NCBI GenBank assembly: GCA_034008185.1
Contig: CM067086.1
Coordinates: 15,289,507-15,353,506 of the forward strand
Origin: Gorsachius magnificus
Lineage: Eukaryota > Chordata > Aves > Pelecaniformes > Ardeidae
Direction of reading: 5' to 3'
Length of the DNA: 64,000 nt
Positions 15,136 to 28,339 of this stretch are shown piece after piece (position 1 is the stretch's first letter; each line of letters starts with the position of its first letter). Made by a program: the position numbers and the translations under genes. The notes under the pieces were generated by a model that saw only the letters and a program-made list of their open reading frames with translations, was not told the origin of the DNA and did no database searches.

Positions 15136-15216
15136 TGAGGCAGCTGATTGATGAATTACAAGCAGCTGTCCAAAGCTCCAGAGGTCAGCGCTCTAAACTT
15201 GCTCCACTGTTATAGG
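15136..15216 (+). CDS. Weak candidate terminal exon, unidentified
   Basis: After a T-rich acceptor (ending TGTTCAG) the frame reads 26 codons to a TAG. It begins VRQLIDELQAAVQSSR, which has the heptad-like look of a coiled coil. An alternative reading is a short internal exon ending at AGAG before GTCAGC. No partner exon was found on this strand nearby, so it may be chance. Confidence 0.12.
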
Positions 15217-18200
15217 CTGAGCAGGAGCAGGGGTCAACAGAGCTTCCTACTATCAGAAGCTTATTGCAGGATCTGTGTCTGAAGCAGGGTTGTTTCAATA
15301 TCTTTTATGATCTAATACCTTGATTAAAGTAAATCTTGGCTTCTGCTTAGTAATACCATCCTTAGTATCTGTATTATATTTCTTTAAGCGAAGAGAGTTT
15401 TAATGGTTTTTAGCTTAAAACAAAGTTGTTAAAATATGTAGAAATTGTAAATTCATTTCGCTGATTAGTTTTGAAAGTCAGTGAGCAGAATGTATATATA
15501 CCTAAATGCCTTTTTTTAAAATTAAATCCCATGAAATTAAACAGAACTTCCTAGCAGATTTTCTTGGAACATTAAAACAATAATTGCTTGGAGTACCTGT
15601 ACCTGTTACAGAGTCTAATAAACTCAAGTGAAGAGAATAGGACTGATTTGTTGACTTCACTGGGTTTGGGTCAACTTTATGAACAGTTTAGAAGCACGTT
15701 TGGAACCTGCTGTCTTAAATTTTTTTCAGCTTAGCCTGTCTTTCCTTCAGCCATTTTATTGTTATAACAATAACTCTAAGTCTTGTTTCTTGAACTCTGT
15801 TACACGACAGTGTAGTCGATGTCTCTTTCTCACTCTTTCACAAAAAGAAAGTGGGTGAATATCCCAGTTTCAGGTATTCATTGTTTCCTATAGCAAGCTG
15901 TTGTACTGAGTATTGTGGATCTATTATACATCTATGGGAAACCTATAGAATTCATTGTTCTCACTCAAGAAATCTACTTGCTGTATAATCTAGATTTTCC
16001 AGGAAAGCCTAGTTCTAAAATCAGAATTTTTCCCTTTCATATTATGGTGCCTTGCTATATTATAAGCTGTGGTAATTTCAGCCAACCTTTCATGTCTTTC
16101 ATTTCTTTTCAGAGAAGAAAACAGGAAGTTTTATGCACGTCAACTTTGTGCTGGTGTTTGATAGCTCTTTCTGGCAAAGTCTCTAGAAAGCATGCATAGC
16201 TCAGTCGTACATTGTTGGGGAGATGTTACAAAGACTGATGTTTAATATTGAACATTCAGAAAATGAAGAGAACCTCTTTATTTCTGACTATGTTGCCCTA
16301 TCCAAGCTGTAATAGGGAGTGAAATATGATTTGTGGTACTCCTCCAAATTAAAATCAGTCACAGTTGGGTTTGGGGTCTTTTTTTAATATTCTGAATGTA
16401 AGTAAGAATAAGGAAACCTGTGGTGGTACCTTTCAGGACTAGCCTGGGAAAAATTAGCTTTGAGGAATAGAGCTTGCAGGTGTTGCAAGTTAAATATCTT
16501 TTTATTTCATTTGTCTTAGTTCTCCATGTGCTTCTGAAGTGATTGAACATGGTACCTATGCAGCAGTAGAGATTGAAAATTAGACCTATACTTTCCTATT
16601 TGGATATTTGTTGCAGCTAAACCCAATCCATAATCACACTTTGTACTTCAGAGACACTCAGAATGAACTGTTGTCTGAAAATAAAACACATGCCTATCAA
16701 TATACACATATGTAGCTAATTTTATGTTTTCCTGAATTAATCAGTAAGAAAATAAGTTTTGACCTTGCATCATTCAGGTAAATGCTATGTAAACTTTTGA
16801 TTTTCTGCAGCTGTTCCCAATGTTTTGTGATCTAACAAGGCAAGAATCAGGGCATGTGTTGCCTCAGGAATGGCAGTACTTCTGAATACTTATTGTAGGT
16901 GAGGGTCTAGGTGCTGCTGGAAACTAAGTGAAAAGGCTGAGCTTGTGTTTTGTTGGTTTTTTTTTTTATATACCACTATTGGAATTTCTGGAACTTTTGA
17001 GGCAATTTTAGATAATTGGGGTATTCCATTTGCTTAAAGCTGTACAATTTTTTTGGTAAGTCATAGTGTGTCTAGTGAAAGCAAGCCTGTTCCACCTCCT
17101 TGTGTGGTGGAACAGTGTTCCTTGTGTCTTGGAGGCAGGTGTGTTATACCATAGGTGTGTGTGTTCAGTCTGTAACTGTCAGTCATGTCAGTTGAATTTT
17201 TTGGATTTCTTATGCTTTGATATTCTCAATTACTTGAAAGTAAACATTTTTAGCACTACCAAGATATTGTTCTTGTTGAAGTTATATGATTTTGAGAGTA
17301 ACAGAAATGTTTTTTCTAACTTGAAGTACATCAATAGTTCACTGAAAATAATTTCTTTTTCCTTTTATTAAGAGCAATACTTGCTTGTTAGCATGTATTG
17401 CAATCTTAGTTATCTATCACAAAGATAATAGCCATTTGTATAAGTCACTTTGGGGAAAAAAAAAAAGCCTTCAGTTCTTAAATTTGGGATGACTGTTGTC
17501 TTTAGTGTACCTCTGTTATACCTGGACTGAGTATGGAATGAACATTCTTACAAAAATTTTAACACATTCTGTCAAAAGCTTCTTTTTGTCAAGAGGAGTA
17601 CTTGTTATAATTTTAAACTCACAACTGCGAAAGGAGAGTAAGTGTCAACAGATAACTTCAGCAGGCAGAAACCTTTTTGCCACTTTTTGTTTGTTTCTGT
17701 GAACAATTTTAGTCTTCAGAAGATTTGATGGTGGGGTTTTTTACTGATCATTTCAAGCAACACTTCTGATTTTTACCTTAGGATTGTACTCTCTTGAGGT
17801 TTTTATGATGGATACATTGTAATATGCTCAAATATATTTTCACATTAGGCATAATAAGGCCAGATTGAATCAAATATATTCCACGCAAATGTCAGCACTA
17901 TGTTTGCTAACTTACTCATAGATCATAATAGAACTCTGCTATTTACTTTAGTATGAGCAGGAACAGGGCTTGAATAGCTTTTGTTTGAAACATCACGTAT
18001 GCTCATGCTCAATCAAAACTATACTTCAAATATACCTGATCTGTAAAATCTCTTCCAACAAATGTGTATGTTGTAGCAATCAGACTTAACATGTATTTTT
18101 TCCAACCCTTTTTATGAGAATTTTTTCACATGCTCCATGGAAATTAAGAATGCTTCCTTATGAGTGTCATGTAAGGATTATCCACGTGGTTAACAGCTCA

Positions 18201-19367
18201 CAGACAACTGTTTAATTAAAAAAAAAAAAGGGGGGTGTGTGGAGGGAAATGTGGTTGCATGTAGAGCTGACTTGCTAAGTGAGATGCTTGTTTATTGATT
18301 TTGGTGCAGTTTTGATTTATGGTTGCTTTTCATTTCATTGTTCTCTTGTTCATGGTTGTTTCTTACTACATTGCAAAATAGATGCAAGGTAAAAAGTTTG
18401 TTTCATTGTGCATTCTCCCACCTTCCTCTCTAGTATCAGGTAAATACTTGTCTAACCACTTCCACAATACTGACACCTCTGGTTACCTATCTTAAATTGT
18501 CATTGAATCAAGCATTGTATATGTTCAGACTGACTCTTAATCAAATCAATTATGACCAAACCGTACTGTAGGTAAAGAACCTTCTCTGTGTTTTAAAAAA
18601 AGGACTGAGATGAACAAAGAGTACAGCACATAACGTGTTCTTGTCATAAGTGCTGTGCAGCATAATCTGCTTTAATTCTTTCGTGCTTGCACTCACAGCT
18701 TAGATTATTCTTTAGTGCCAGTGCTTAATTCTGTGGAATGCCAAAATACTATGCCATAAGTCTGCAGGGAATATAGATGCTGATTTGTAGGCTAAGGCTG
18801 TTTAGCTCTGATTTGCATACAAAGTATTTTCTTTTGTATAACACTGAAGGACAGTTATAGCTGCATAAACACAGAAATGCTAAAAATGTCACGTTTCAGT
18901 GTATTCTGCTGGTTTAGGTGAATTCTGAACACCCAGGTGTCACCCGATAGTATAGTATCAAAATTCTTAGCTGTTTGTATAGCAAGCTTTGCACTGGCTA
19001 TCTGCCATTTTTTGTCAAGAGGTGGCATTATTTCATTGATGAAATTATGCATTGACTATACATTTTATTTAGTGTTTTTCACCAATGGCCTGATTCTGCT
19101 TGTAGATTACAGGTGAAAAATTCAACCTGGAGTGCATAGCAGAAAGAATATAGACTTTCAGTTAAAAGCAGAGTTAGGTTTTCTAATTTATTTTTTATTA
19201 CATGGATCACAGATATGCATGTAGAAATGTGTGTGTATGTTTATATTTGTGTGGTATGTACTTATTTAAAATGGCAAACAAGAAATTTTCTGCATCTCAC
19301 TTTCATACTTTCTAGTACTTAAATATGTTGGAAATTTGTAAACTGCTCTTCAGGCTTGAATTTCCAT

Positions 19368-19373
19368 TTTATT
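19368..19373 (-). promoter_or_regulatory. Poly(A) signal AATAAA of the - strand gene
   Basis: On the - strand AATAAA lies about 25 nt after the stop codon of the candidate terminal exon at 19398-19612. This implies a very short 3' UTR. The hexamer is common by chance in AT-rich DNA. Confidence 0.3.
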
Positions 19374-19397
19374 CTTTAGAATATACAGAGATAAACT

Positions 19398-19612
19398 TTA
19401 TGGGTGGTCTGTGTTGCTGTTTTCAGTTGTTGCATCAAGTATGGAAACTTTCTGTTGTACCCGTTCTAGGTAACTTCGGTGTGCTTGCAGCATGGAGTTG
19501 AAAAAAGATCCAGGAGTATCTGGATCCATGAGTATCTTCTGTATCTGTTCATAACTACTAGGTGAACTGGTTGACTTAAGCTGACTGAAGTTAATATTTC
19601 TTCTAAAAATTA
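19398..19612 (-). CDS. Candidate terminal coding exon, unidentified gene
   Basis: Read on the - strand, an acceptor (AATGTTTTCAG) is followed by an open frame ending in TAA at 19398-19400. The product reads like genuine protein, for example SYEQIQKILMDPDTPG, then a helical stretch with AHRSYLERVQQK, then a polar tail ending NTDHP. The segment is richer in G and C than its surroundings, and an AATAAA follows the stop closely. A second possible acceptor lies 10 nt further in. The family is not recognised. A helical, charged C-terminus fits a cytoplasmic or cytoskeletal protein, but that is a guess. An in-frame ATG at 19620-19622 would alternatively make a 74-codon single frame, which is less attractive than a spliced exon. 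Confidence 0.35.
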
Positions 19613-19949
19613 CTGAAAACATTAATTCTATGACTTTGATCTTAAACTAGTTGTGATGTACATACAAACCTTTTTCAGAGAACTATCCCAATCTGGCCTT
19701 TAAACAGGTTTTACTTTAATCACATTCTTACAGAACAAATTGGTTTAAACACATAGTTATGCTCTGGCTTAGTGATGTTTTAAAGACTGCATTAAGTATT
19801 TAAATTTTCTTCTGAATCAAAAAAGACACTGAAAATACTTGGATTTTTGTTATCGTTGTACCATTGTGGTCATTTAAAAATATAGAAAATAGTCTACTTT
19901 TTTCTGAATAGATTAAGTTCTGAAGAGCAGTAAATGGATTCATTTTTAC

Positions 19950-19972
19950 CTAATTCTTGTTCTTCCTGGGTG
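19950..19972 (-). CDS. Candidate 23-nt exon upstream of the - strand terminal exon
   Basis: On the - strand a pyrimidine-rich acceptor (CTTTCATATTACAG) and a donor (GTAAAA) frame 23 nt reading TQEEQEL plus one base. That left-over base joins in phase to the terminal exon at 19612, giving TQEEQEL-V-IFRRN. The phase match supports the pairing, but so small an exon needs transcript evidence. Confidence 0.2.
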
Positions 19973-20140
19973 CTGTAATATGAAAGGAAAATAGAGATCT
20001 AGAAAGAAAAGTTTAATCAGTGGGAATGAACAGATATTTGTTTCCCCTCTTTCAAAAGAATAATCTTAACTTAAATGCTAAGGTTCTAGAACTTTCTGTA
20101 TGTGGATCACTGTAGCGATGACAGTCATATTTGACTCACA

Positions 20141-20592
20141 GTATTGTAGAATGGTTTGGGTTGGAAGGGACCTTAACCCCCCTGCCATGGATGGGGACAT
20201 CTTCCACTAGATGGAGTTGCTCAAAGCCCCATCCAGCCTGGCCTTGAACACTTCCAGGGATGGGCCACCAACAGCTTCTCTGGGCAACCTGCTCTAGTGC
20301 CTCGCCACCCTCATAGTGAAGAATGTCTTCCTTATATCTAATCTATATCTAACCTCTTTCAGTTTAAAGCCATTTCCCATTGTCCTTTCACTACACACCC
20401 ATGCCAAACTTCCCTCTCCACCTTTCTTGTAGGCCCCCTTCAGGTACTGAAAGGCTGCAATAAGGTCTCCCCAGAGCCTTCTCTTCTCCAGGCTGAACAA
20501 CGCCAACTCTCTCAGCTTGTCCTCAGAGGAGAGGTGCTCCAGTCCTCAGATCATCTTTGTGGCCCTGCTATGGACTCCCTCCAACAGTCCTC
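20141..20592 (-). mobile_element. CR1 LINE 3' fragment
   Basis: The + strand shows the reverse complement of a CR1 3' end: TAGAATGGTTTGGGTTGGAA, GGGACCTTAA, then the characteristic CCATGG...TTCCACTAGA, CTTGAACACTTCCAGGGATG and TCTCTGGGCAACCTGCTC segments. It continues through the conserved TTCTCTTCTCCAGGCTGAAC region. It is 5'-truncated, as is usual for CR1, and a short piece after GGGACCTTAA is missing. It lies between the - strand terminal exon and the coding-like traces at 20.6-24.8 kb. Confidence 0.93.
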
Positions 20593-20599
20593 TGCATCT

Positions 20600-23500
20600 A
20601 GTTTTTAAAAGCTGATCTTTGCCTTTTTTATACAAAAGGCAGTAAACCACAGATTCATGTTTCTGTCATTCCCTTCATCTTTTGAGTTGCTTTATCTCTC
20701 TCTCTGTTTTTTCTGTACCTGCGTGAAAAGTTGTTTTGGCTGCATTATAGGAAATGGGTACTGCTCAATGGCTCTTGGTGTAACAATGACTGTGAGAGTT
20801 AGTGGAACTCTCAACAGTTGGTTTAGAGGTGCTAGAAGGAGCTAGTGTGGGCTCTGTGCGTTGTCCAGTAGCATCACACATTGGCCTTGGGTTTGGCAGC
20901 TGGCATGAACTTCCTGCTGTTTTTCAGGCATACTTTGTTCCATTGTACTGTGGCATCTCAAGGCATAGCAGCAATACTTGAGGCTAATATCAACAGCCTG
21001 TTCTTCATCTTCAAAAAAGCCAATTGCCATGCACTCAGACTTTTGGAAAAGAAAGACTTCTCTAAAAGTGAGTGACCTTAGGTTTTTTTAATGTCATCTC
21101 TGACTACATTAGTCATTAATTTTGCTGCTTCCTTAACTTGTTTTTCCATCTATCGCTCTGTTTATCCTTTTGTAGGAAATTGTAGCAGTGCATTCTCTTC
21201 ACTACTTAGAAAAAAGAAAGAAAAAGATATCTTCCAATTAACATTCAGTTTATTGGATCAGTGATTTTATTTTAACTCTTTTTAGCAGTAGGTCATAAAG
21301 TACAAATTGTTAATTTCACTGTTAAGATCTGTTTGCTGTGATCCAAGCCTCTGATTCATATCAGGGTCAAGTAGTATGGGCAGTCTCCTCCCTCTGGAGG
21401 TGATCCTTTGGATCATTTTTGTCTCAGCTGCAGAAGATCCTGGATAGTCTTGATGCTGAACACCCTTGTTGCTTTTCAGCCAGAGCCCTTTCAAGCTGTG
21501 TGAGACATGCTGGACCTGCGGCATGCAATACATGCGAGGAACCACTGTGTCATGGCTATGACTATCTTTTGTGAAGTGATGTAAAATAAAATTACCCTTG
21601 CAGTCATCACAGCGTGCAGACAAATGTTATATTTCAAGTTTTGATACTTTTTTTAAAAGAAAAAAGTGTGTGTGCACAAAGCATGAGAATTGCAGTTATG
21701 AAAGTCAGTGCATGGTAGTAATCAACATGATGTACTGGAGACTACCTAGAATTGGTCTCATGGGAGATCCTTGTGTACAGGGCACATAAAAAGTGTCAAC
21801 ATTTATATGCTGATATATGAAACACAGAGCTCATATAGAGAAAGCTCTGAATTTTGTGTGGCCTTGCATTTTCAGTTGTTTTGCTGAAAACACTGTTATG
21901 AAGTTTTTTTATATGGAAGAAAAATAGTTGCTCAGAGGCTAACATATAAAGTATAGAACTTAGTTCTTACAAAATATCTGCTAGATTTAAGGAATGCTAG
22001 ACTTTATGTAACTGAGATACTTTAAAAAATTTTATTTAAGACTATGAACAGCACTGTACTATGTCTATCTTATAAACAAGAAGCCCCTTTATGTTTGGTA
22101 TTTTTCATACAGTAGTATAGTACTTTAAGTGAACTAAATATTCAGGAGACTTTAATGGCACCTTTTGCCGTCAATAGGGATAGGTTATGGAGTTTTCAAA
22201 TCCCTCCTTACCTCCTTTTAAGGCAAAAAATGTCAGAGAAATGCCAGGGGTTTTTCAGACAGTGTCTATGTCTAGCAAATACTGTGACAGGCTCTAGAGA
22301 GCAAAAGAGAGAATGCTGATGGCCCTGCGAACACTCTACATGCAATTTGGTAGGTGTTGTTTGATGGGCTCACGTGTGGTCTGTAGACTGAATGACTTAT
22401 TTGTGGTCGGAGAACATCAGATGTACTCTTGCAATGCAATGCTTTGCTTGGCTTCAAATGAAAATAATCCAGTTTCATGCTTCAAGGCTGCAGGCTGAAA
22501 TGAAGTGTGGGAAGTGGGGATGACTGGTGATCTGCCTCAAAGGTGCTTTTCTAAATTAAAATGTTCATGTAGATCCATCCAAATGATTACTGAGAGTGAC
22601 TGTTGTCTTATTTTGCATCTTTAACTTGCATATATTTGTTTTTCAGGTATATGAAGGTGACAAAAGCACATGGGGATTACTTCTTTATTAATGAAAAATA
22701 ACTGGAAATTTACTCTGAGAATTAATCCTGAGCTAGTAAGAGTAAGTAAATGGCCACTTTGTTATTCAAGTATTAGATTGTTCAGAATGAAATGATTTTA
22801 GGTTTTCACTCAGAAGAATTGGGCTTTTACAGCTTTGGTTGGTTACCACTAAGATTACCACAGGGGATCGATACGTAAGGCCTTTCCTACATCAGAGTGG
22901 TAGCAATATCCATTGTGCAGTTGGACACTTGCCAGGTGGAGATGCATGACTTGCTCTGCTCAGGCATCTGAGATAGTCATGACACTGATGCACAGGAAGA
23001 ATTCTCAGAGGACAACTGACAATAAAACTCAAGCCCTGATACAAGCTTACGCTGGCATTTCTACTCCATAGGTAGTTAACGAACATAATGGGCTTAGCTT
23101 CTATCAATGCAACTTCGAGTGAGAAAGCAGCTGATTTATCTCCTGCCATGTTATCTTAGCTCATTCCTTACATAGCCAGCATATTTTTTTGGTGAAAACA
23201 TGTACAAAATCTCTTTATTCTAGTCCTTGTCTAACCAGATGGCCATATAATATCACTTTGTCAATTAATTTGAATTTTGTATCCAGATGAACATGTTTGG
23301 TTTCAAAAATGATTGCATTTTCTTTTGTGTCCCTTCTGGCAACTGCCTTTACAAAAGTGACAAATGATTTATGCTTTCATGATAACTATAATACTTTCTT
23401 CCAATTTGATGGGAACATTAACTTATAGGGCAATTCTGATAGTACTCCCTATTCTGTAACTCAACTCTCATGCAGAGAGGCCTTTAAACTACAGATTCAT

Positions 23501-24760
23501 TGTGAATACAGTCACAAAGTTGTCAGACTGCAGTTTCTGTGTAAATTTCCATATTTTCTGTACAAAGTTTTCTTCCCTTAATCTGAGTTTATTGTTATAT
23601 TGGTAAAATAGTCTGGCTCCAGGGAAGGCTGGTAGAATCTACTACCAATCTAATATATGCTCAAGTATGACTACTGAAAAAATAGATTTAATGGATCCAT
23701 TAAAGAATTAAAATTTGAATCAAATTGCTCTGGCATCATTGAAACACTATCATCCATAAAAGCTAGCTAGTGATCATTCTTGTTATATGTTGAAAATTCA
23801 TCTGCTTTGAAAGCAGCTGGTAGAAGCTGGCTCCATTCCTGGAGCTCTTTATTGAAAGTCTCTTTAAGCTAGAGGCAAATTTATCTTTTCTATGAGGGTT
23901 TTTTCAGTGGTGATAATTTCTGGCAAACAACAAAAATTTGTCCAAAATTTATTTTTGTAAATACATACTTTAAGATATTTGAAAGCAGCTTCTTGCTGAA
24001 TTCAACAAATATGCAGTAACACCAGAAAGAACAATAGTTGCTACTTTTAAAATACTGGTTGTGATGTCTTGTTCCTTCCCCAATGGGGCTTTTTGTTTCA
24101 TTCTGCTTGTCCATTTGTTTTTGTTTATGGCAGAACACTTCTACCCAGTAGAGATCCAGGGACAGATCAATACAGTGTTTTTGTAGAACAGTTGATTAGT
24201 ATTTCCATAATACTTTTACTAAACAAAGGTTCTTCTGTTATGTGACTGACTTCCTTAGTTTAGTTTTTTCTCTAAATTAAGGCTAACCATTGAGAGCTTC
24301 TCAACTAGTGCTGTCATTATGTCCAAAGTTGATGTGAGAAGAACCTGTCTCAGGTGAAATAACTCCATCCACAAATGTTGCCTTTTTATTTGTGAATGAT
24401 CTAATCCAAGAACAGCTTCAAGGGATTATTCTGTGAAAATGCATGTCTGTCATAAATTCAATTTGTCTAATCCCAAGTCTTTTCTTTTCTGTCAGTGTTT
24501 CACCATTGTTCAGTTTCTGTCACTGCTCTTCATTTTGTGGCACAGTTTCCGACGTGGTGTTTTACTAAGACTTTCAGTAGAGAAATTCTTAAACTTTGCC
24601 ACTGTTAAATCTGTTCTATCAATACTGGAAACAGTAGAAGTTCACTCTTGGAAACCATTACTGTCAGACCTGGTTTTAAGTAGATCTGCTCAAAGTCATG
24701 TTGCGTGACACACAACATTATGTGCTAGATAGTTACCACTATTGATTGCCAAGAGTGTTC
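20600..24760 (-). pseudogene. Possible decayed coding remnants
   Basis: Several - strand stretches read like protein but are broken by stops or frame changes. One at about 20845-21045 includes AWQLAFLKMKNRLLILASSI. One at 21285-21560 has one frame reading LTQLERALAEKQQGCSASRL and another reading RGRRLPILLDPDMNQRLGSQ. Further pieces lie at 22275-22480, 22890-23090 and 24490-24640. They could be pieces of an eroded large exon, a retrocopy, or chance. No parent gene was recognised. Confidence 0.15.
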
Positions 24761-25900
24761 GGGTTTGCTAGGGCCGGGGATGATGATGCTATTAAGGTCT
24801 GCACACTTAGACAAACCTGTTTCACACTGAACAGAAACACAAGAGCTCTTAAATGATTATCATATCTTGGCTGAAGGGCAGTGACAAATAGCTTAGACTA
24901 TTAAATCTTAAATTGCTCTCTTTGAGTAGAGTATGCGACTACCTCTAGACAGCATGCCTATGATATGGAATTGTTAAGGTATGTTTATTATAAAGATACC
25001 TTTCATATGAACACATTTAGGTGCTTTAAGATACTAATCATACTTTCAGATGCTCAATTTGGAGGCCAGAAAACCAAGAAAGGTGGCTGTGCTCAGAATT
25101 TTGCCCAGTGACTCCCAGTGTCAATGTCTACTTGATGTACAGTCCTTTTCTTGGAAAGATACCAGTCACTTTACAGCTTTTGTGTATTAAAGAATCCATT
25201 GTATTACTACGTACTTATTTAAAAAAAAAACCAACATGCTGATTTGTTTTTTAAATTGTGCCTGATTTGTTCTACTTTTCTCTGCTAGATTAAACATTCC
25301 TTTATATAGGGAGTCAATGTGCCACTCGATGTCAATGAAACACACATTATTTGTAGATGAATGATCCTATGTTTTACTGTAGGGGTCTCTGGGGATGGGA
25401 CCCCTTGTTTCTCTTGTTGAAACAACAGGGATTGCTACCTATAAGCCCTTTTGTTCCTGGAATCTGAGAGTTGATTAAAGTTCAAAAGAAAGATTATTTA
25501 TTTATTTCCTCCATACATAAAAGGCACATAAAACAAGCTGTAAAAATAAAAAAGGACCCCTATGATCTTATTTACACTTTGATCTTTTCTTGATGGTTTC
25601 TTGAAGTTCATGTCAGCTTCTTTACTATTCCGTATGTAACATACTCTATCTTTCCCTGTAAATTTCCTTGCTGATATTTGCTTTTATTGACATACTCTTT
25701 ATTTCCCCTCACTGTTTGCACAAACTCTTCCTTTTTTTTAACATTTGAATGCTTAGCATCTTCAATCCTAGATTCATGGTGGAAGAAGCAAGCTTTGCCT
25801 AGCAGAGAAATGAGGCATTTGGTAATTCCATACCTCCTCCCACTGGGGAGTTATTTCTCCTCCCATATGTATCATCGGGAAATATTTTATTTCTATCTCC
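24760..25900. other. Non-coding DNA, nothing recognised
   Basis: AT-rich unique sequence with a short A-run near 25220 and chance frames only. Confidence 0.5.
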
Positions 25901-25917
25901 TCTTTGCCTCTTTTCAG

Positions 25918-26012
25918 TCACCTTAATAATGAATTGGATATGCCTCTGAAGCTTCAAAGTGACCTGCTTGACATTCCAGTCCTCATCAGCTCAAGTCTTG
26001 GTGCCAGTTTTG
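25918..26012 (+). CDS. Candidate internal coding exon, unidentified
   Basis: The segment is framed by a strong acceptor (CTCTTTGCCTCTTTTCAG) and a donor (TTTTG|GTAAGC). One frame is open across all 95 nt and reads HLNNELDMPLKLQSDLLD followed by IPVLISSSLGASF. This is amphipathic and free of low complexity. Both ends leave split codons. No upstream or downstream partner could be placed, and the family is not recognised. Confidence 0.22.
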
Positions 26013-26019
26013 GTAAGCT

Positions 26020-28330
26020 ACCTGCTAGGGTTAAGGGAACATGGTTTCATTCCCAGCTCAGTCAAGGTATACAGGGGTTGCAAACCTCTACTCATAAATG
26101 CTGGCTGATAAGGCATCAGTGTTTTCACAACCAATGATACCAAAATTCCGGAGAGGCTCATTAAGACATTGGTTTCTGTTACAGTGTAAATATGATGTTC
26201 AGGATTTTCATAGTCCCAATCTGTGGGCCTGTGTCCCCCACTGGAAATATTCCATGCTTCAAATGTTAGTGAAAGGATTTCTAATTGAAATCATGTTGAT
26301 TAAGAGTATGGAAGAAGTCTAGCTCTTATGGTAGATCTTTCTTATACAGGTGGATTGTTCTGTTGTTTAGCACAGGGCATACCTATAGATACTGTCTAGA
26401 TTTCTCTCCTGCTTGTTTCTGGCCTTTGTTTTAATCCAAATAAAACTACTTGGTTTTCCCCTTAGCCTTGCATCTCTAAGAATTAATCTGTCAAAATCTT
26501 GACATGAGAAGGGGTATTTTTATGCCTTTTCTGTTTCTTAAATTGTTTGTCACTGAGGCATCTGTAGGGATGGCGCTCTCCATGTCAAAATGTGTTACAG
26601 GGTGCATTAGAGCCTGTTGTGAGTTTCCTGAAGGGGGAGCTTAAATGGTGTCAGAAAGTCAACTGGTGGAAAGATGAGGAAGAATGAGGCACAGGTGTGC
26701 CTCGCATAGATACTTTGAAGGCAAAATCTCCTCACTATTCAGTAATGAGATATATTGGCAACCATGACTGTGGCCTCTGTATTTAATGTGTGGTATAGAT
26801 ATTTCATTATTCCAATGTTTTAAAATTTTAATTGTGTTTTGATTGTAATTTACATTGAAATTACATTTTTGCACTGAAATTCATGCTACAGTCCTCCTAG
26901 TTTAAGAGACTGCTGGCTGGTTGGGTTTTAGCCTCTGTTAATAGCAATGAAATACCTAATATAAGCTAGTTGTCTAAGCTGTTTATGTTCTCCATGGAGA
27001 GAGATAATGATGCAAAATGTCTTGTTTAATCCTAAAACCAGTGTGAATTGCCCCAGGTAGGTGCCTATCTCATCCTATAGATTATAGAAAAACCCTAAAC
27101 AACTAGCTTAGCTAAGACTTGATGACTTATCTTTTAACATCTCATTTCTTCTAAATGAAGCAAGAACTCCTCTTAAACTGGTGGTTAAAATAGTTGTAGT
27201 GGTTACTGAAATTTAAATTGTGCCTCTATTCCTTCTGTAAATGGATGGAGTAAAATGCATTATCCTTATTTTTTACTTTATCTTCTCCTATATATGTGAT
27301 GTGTAAATTAGTGATTCAACTAAACTTAGAAATATGTCTATTGAAAAAACTCAGATTTCAAATGCATTTTTTTCATATTGCTACACTGTTGAACAAGTAT
27401 GTTAGATTAAGTGAACAATAAACGTAACTTTAACTATTAGGGCATTATCTTCATCTTTCCATAGGTAATCATTACATACTTCAGATTGATTTGAACTGAT
27501 TAATATTAATTAATTCAGAGGTATCAGAAAACCAAGGCAATTTGTATAACAGCCTGGAAAACATTGTTTGGTGACTAGTGTTCCTTTCCAGTACCTAGTT
27601 TCCCACCACCGCGTAGCTGGATTATTTAAAAATATGGAAGCCTATGTGGGTGTGTGTATATACCCCTCTCCCCTATTTTTCAGCTCAGATAAGAACTTTA
27701 ATTTAAGTAATATATCAATTTTATCTATTGCGCTACCTAACCAGGCTTCCCATTCCTTAGCATTTGTTCCTAATATGCCTCTGCTAGGTGTGATTAGGAG
27801 GCAATTTAATCAAGTGGTAAGATGGAGTGTGAGTAGGTAAAATGGGCATGACTATGAACATATGTTTCTTCCAGGGACAAATCTGTTAAGTATTCCCTGT
27901 CCTTGGCACTTTGTCCACATATTACTGTCCTGTTCTGTTTTATTTTAAGAGAAAACACTCCAAAGGATCAGTTTTCTAGCCTGATTCATCTCATGGCTTA
28001 GAAAACAGTTATAAAGGTGAAGATGTGGAGGTTTTGGAATAAATATGAGAGTACACAGAGCAAAAGCAGAGATGAGATCTTGCACCACAACTCTGAAGAA
28101 ACCCCCAAATACGCATAACCATGCTTCAGGAGTTAGTAGTATTTGCAGAGAAATTGCTTTTAGTCAGAAGAACATGGCAAAAGGAAGAGGACTTAAGATT
28201 CAGAATCATCTTTACGGTGTGATAAATGGCAAATTGCGTATCAGTGCTACGTGCTTGGAGAGCCAGATGCCATGTTTCTGGAGATTGCCTGATGGAAGGG
28301 TGAAGTCTATAAATGAAATACCCTTTGCAA
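26020..28330. other. Non-coding DNA, nothing recognised
   Basis: Unique AT-rich sequence. A 98-codon + strand frame at 28045-28341 leads into the regulatory-looking block that follows and has no recognisable motif. Confidence 0.45.
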
Positions 28331-28339
28331 TGATGTTAT

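Larger units (their letters stand above)
11200..19360. other. AT-rich non-coding DNA, no gene recognised
   Basis: No repeat family or convincing exon was seen. Minor structures are a 14-bp perfect palindrome at 12767-12780, a 12-bp direct repeat at 13041-13064 and an A-run followed by a G-run at 18219-18235. One weak + strand exon candidate is listed separately at 15136. Confidence 0.5.
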
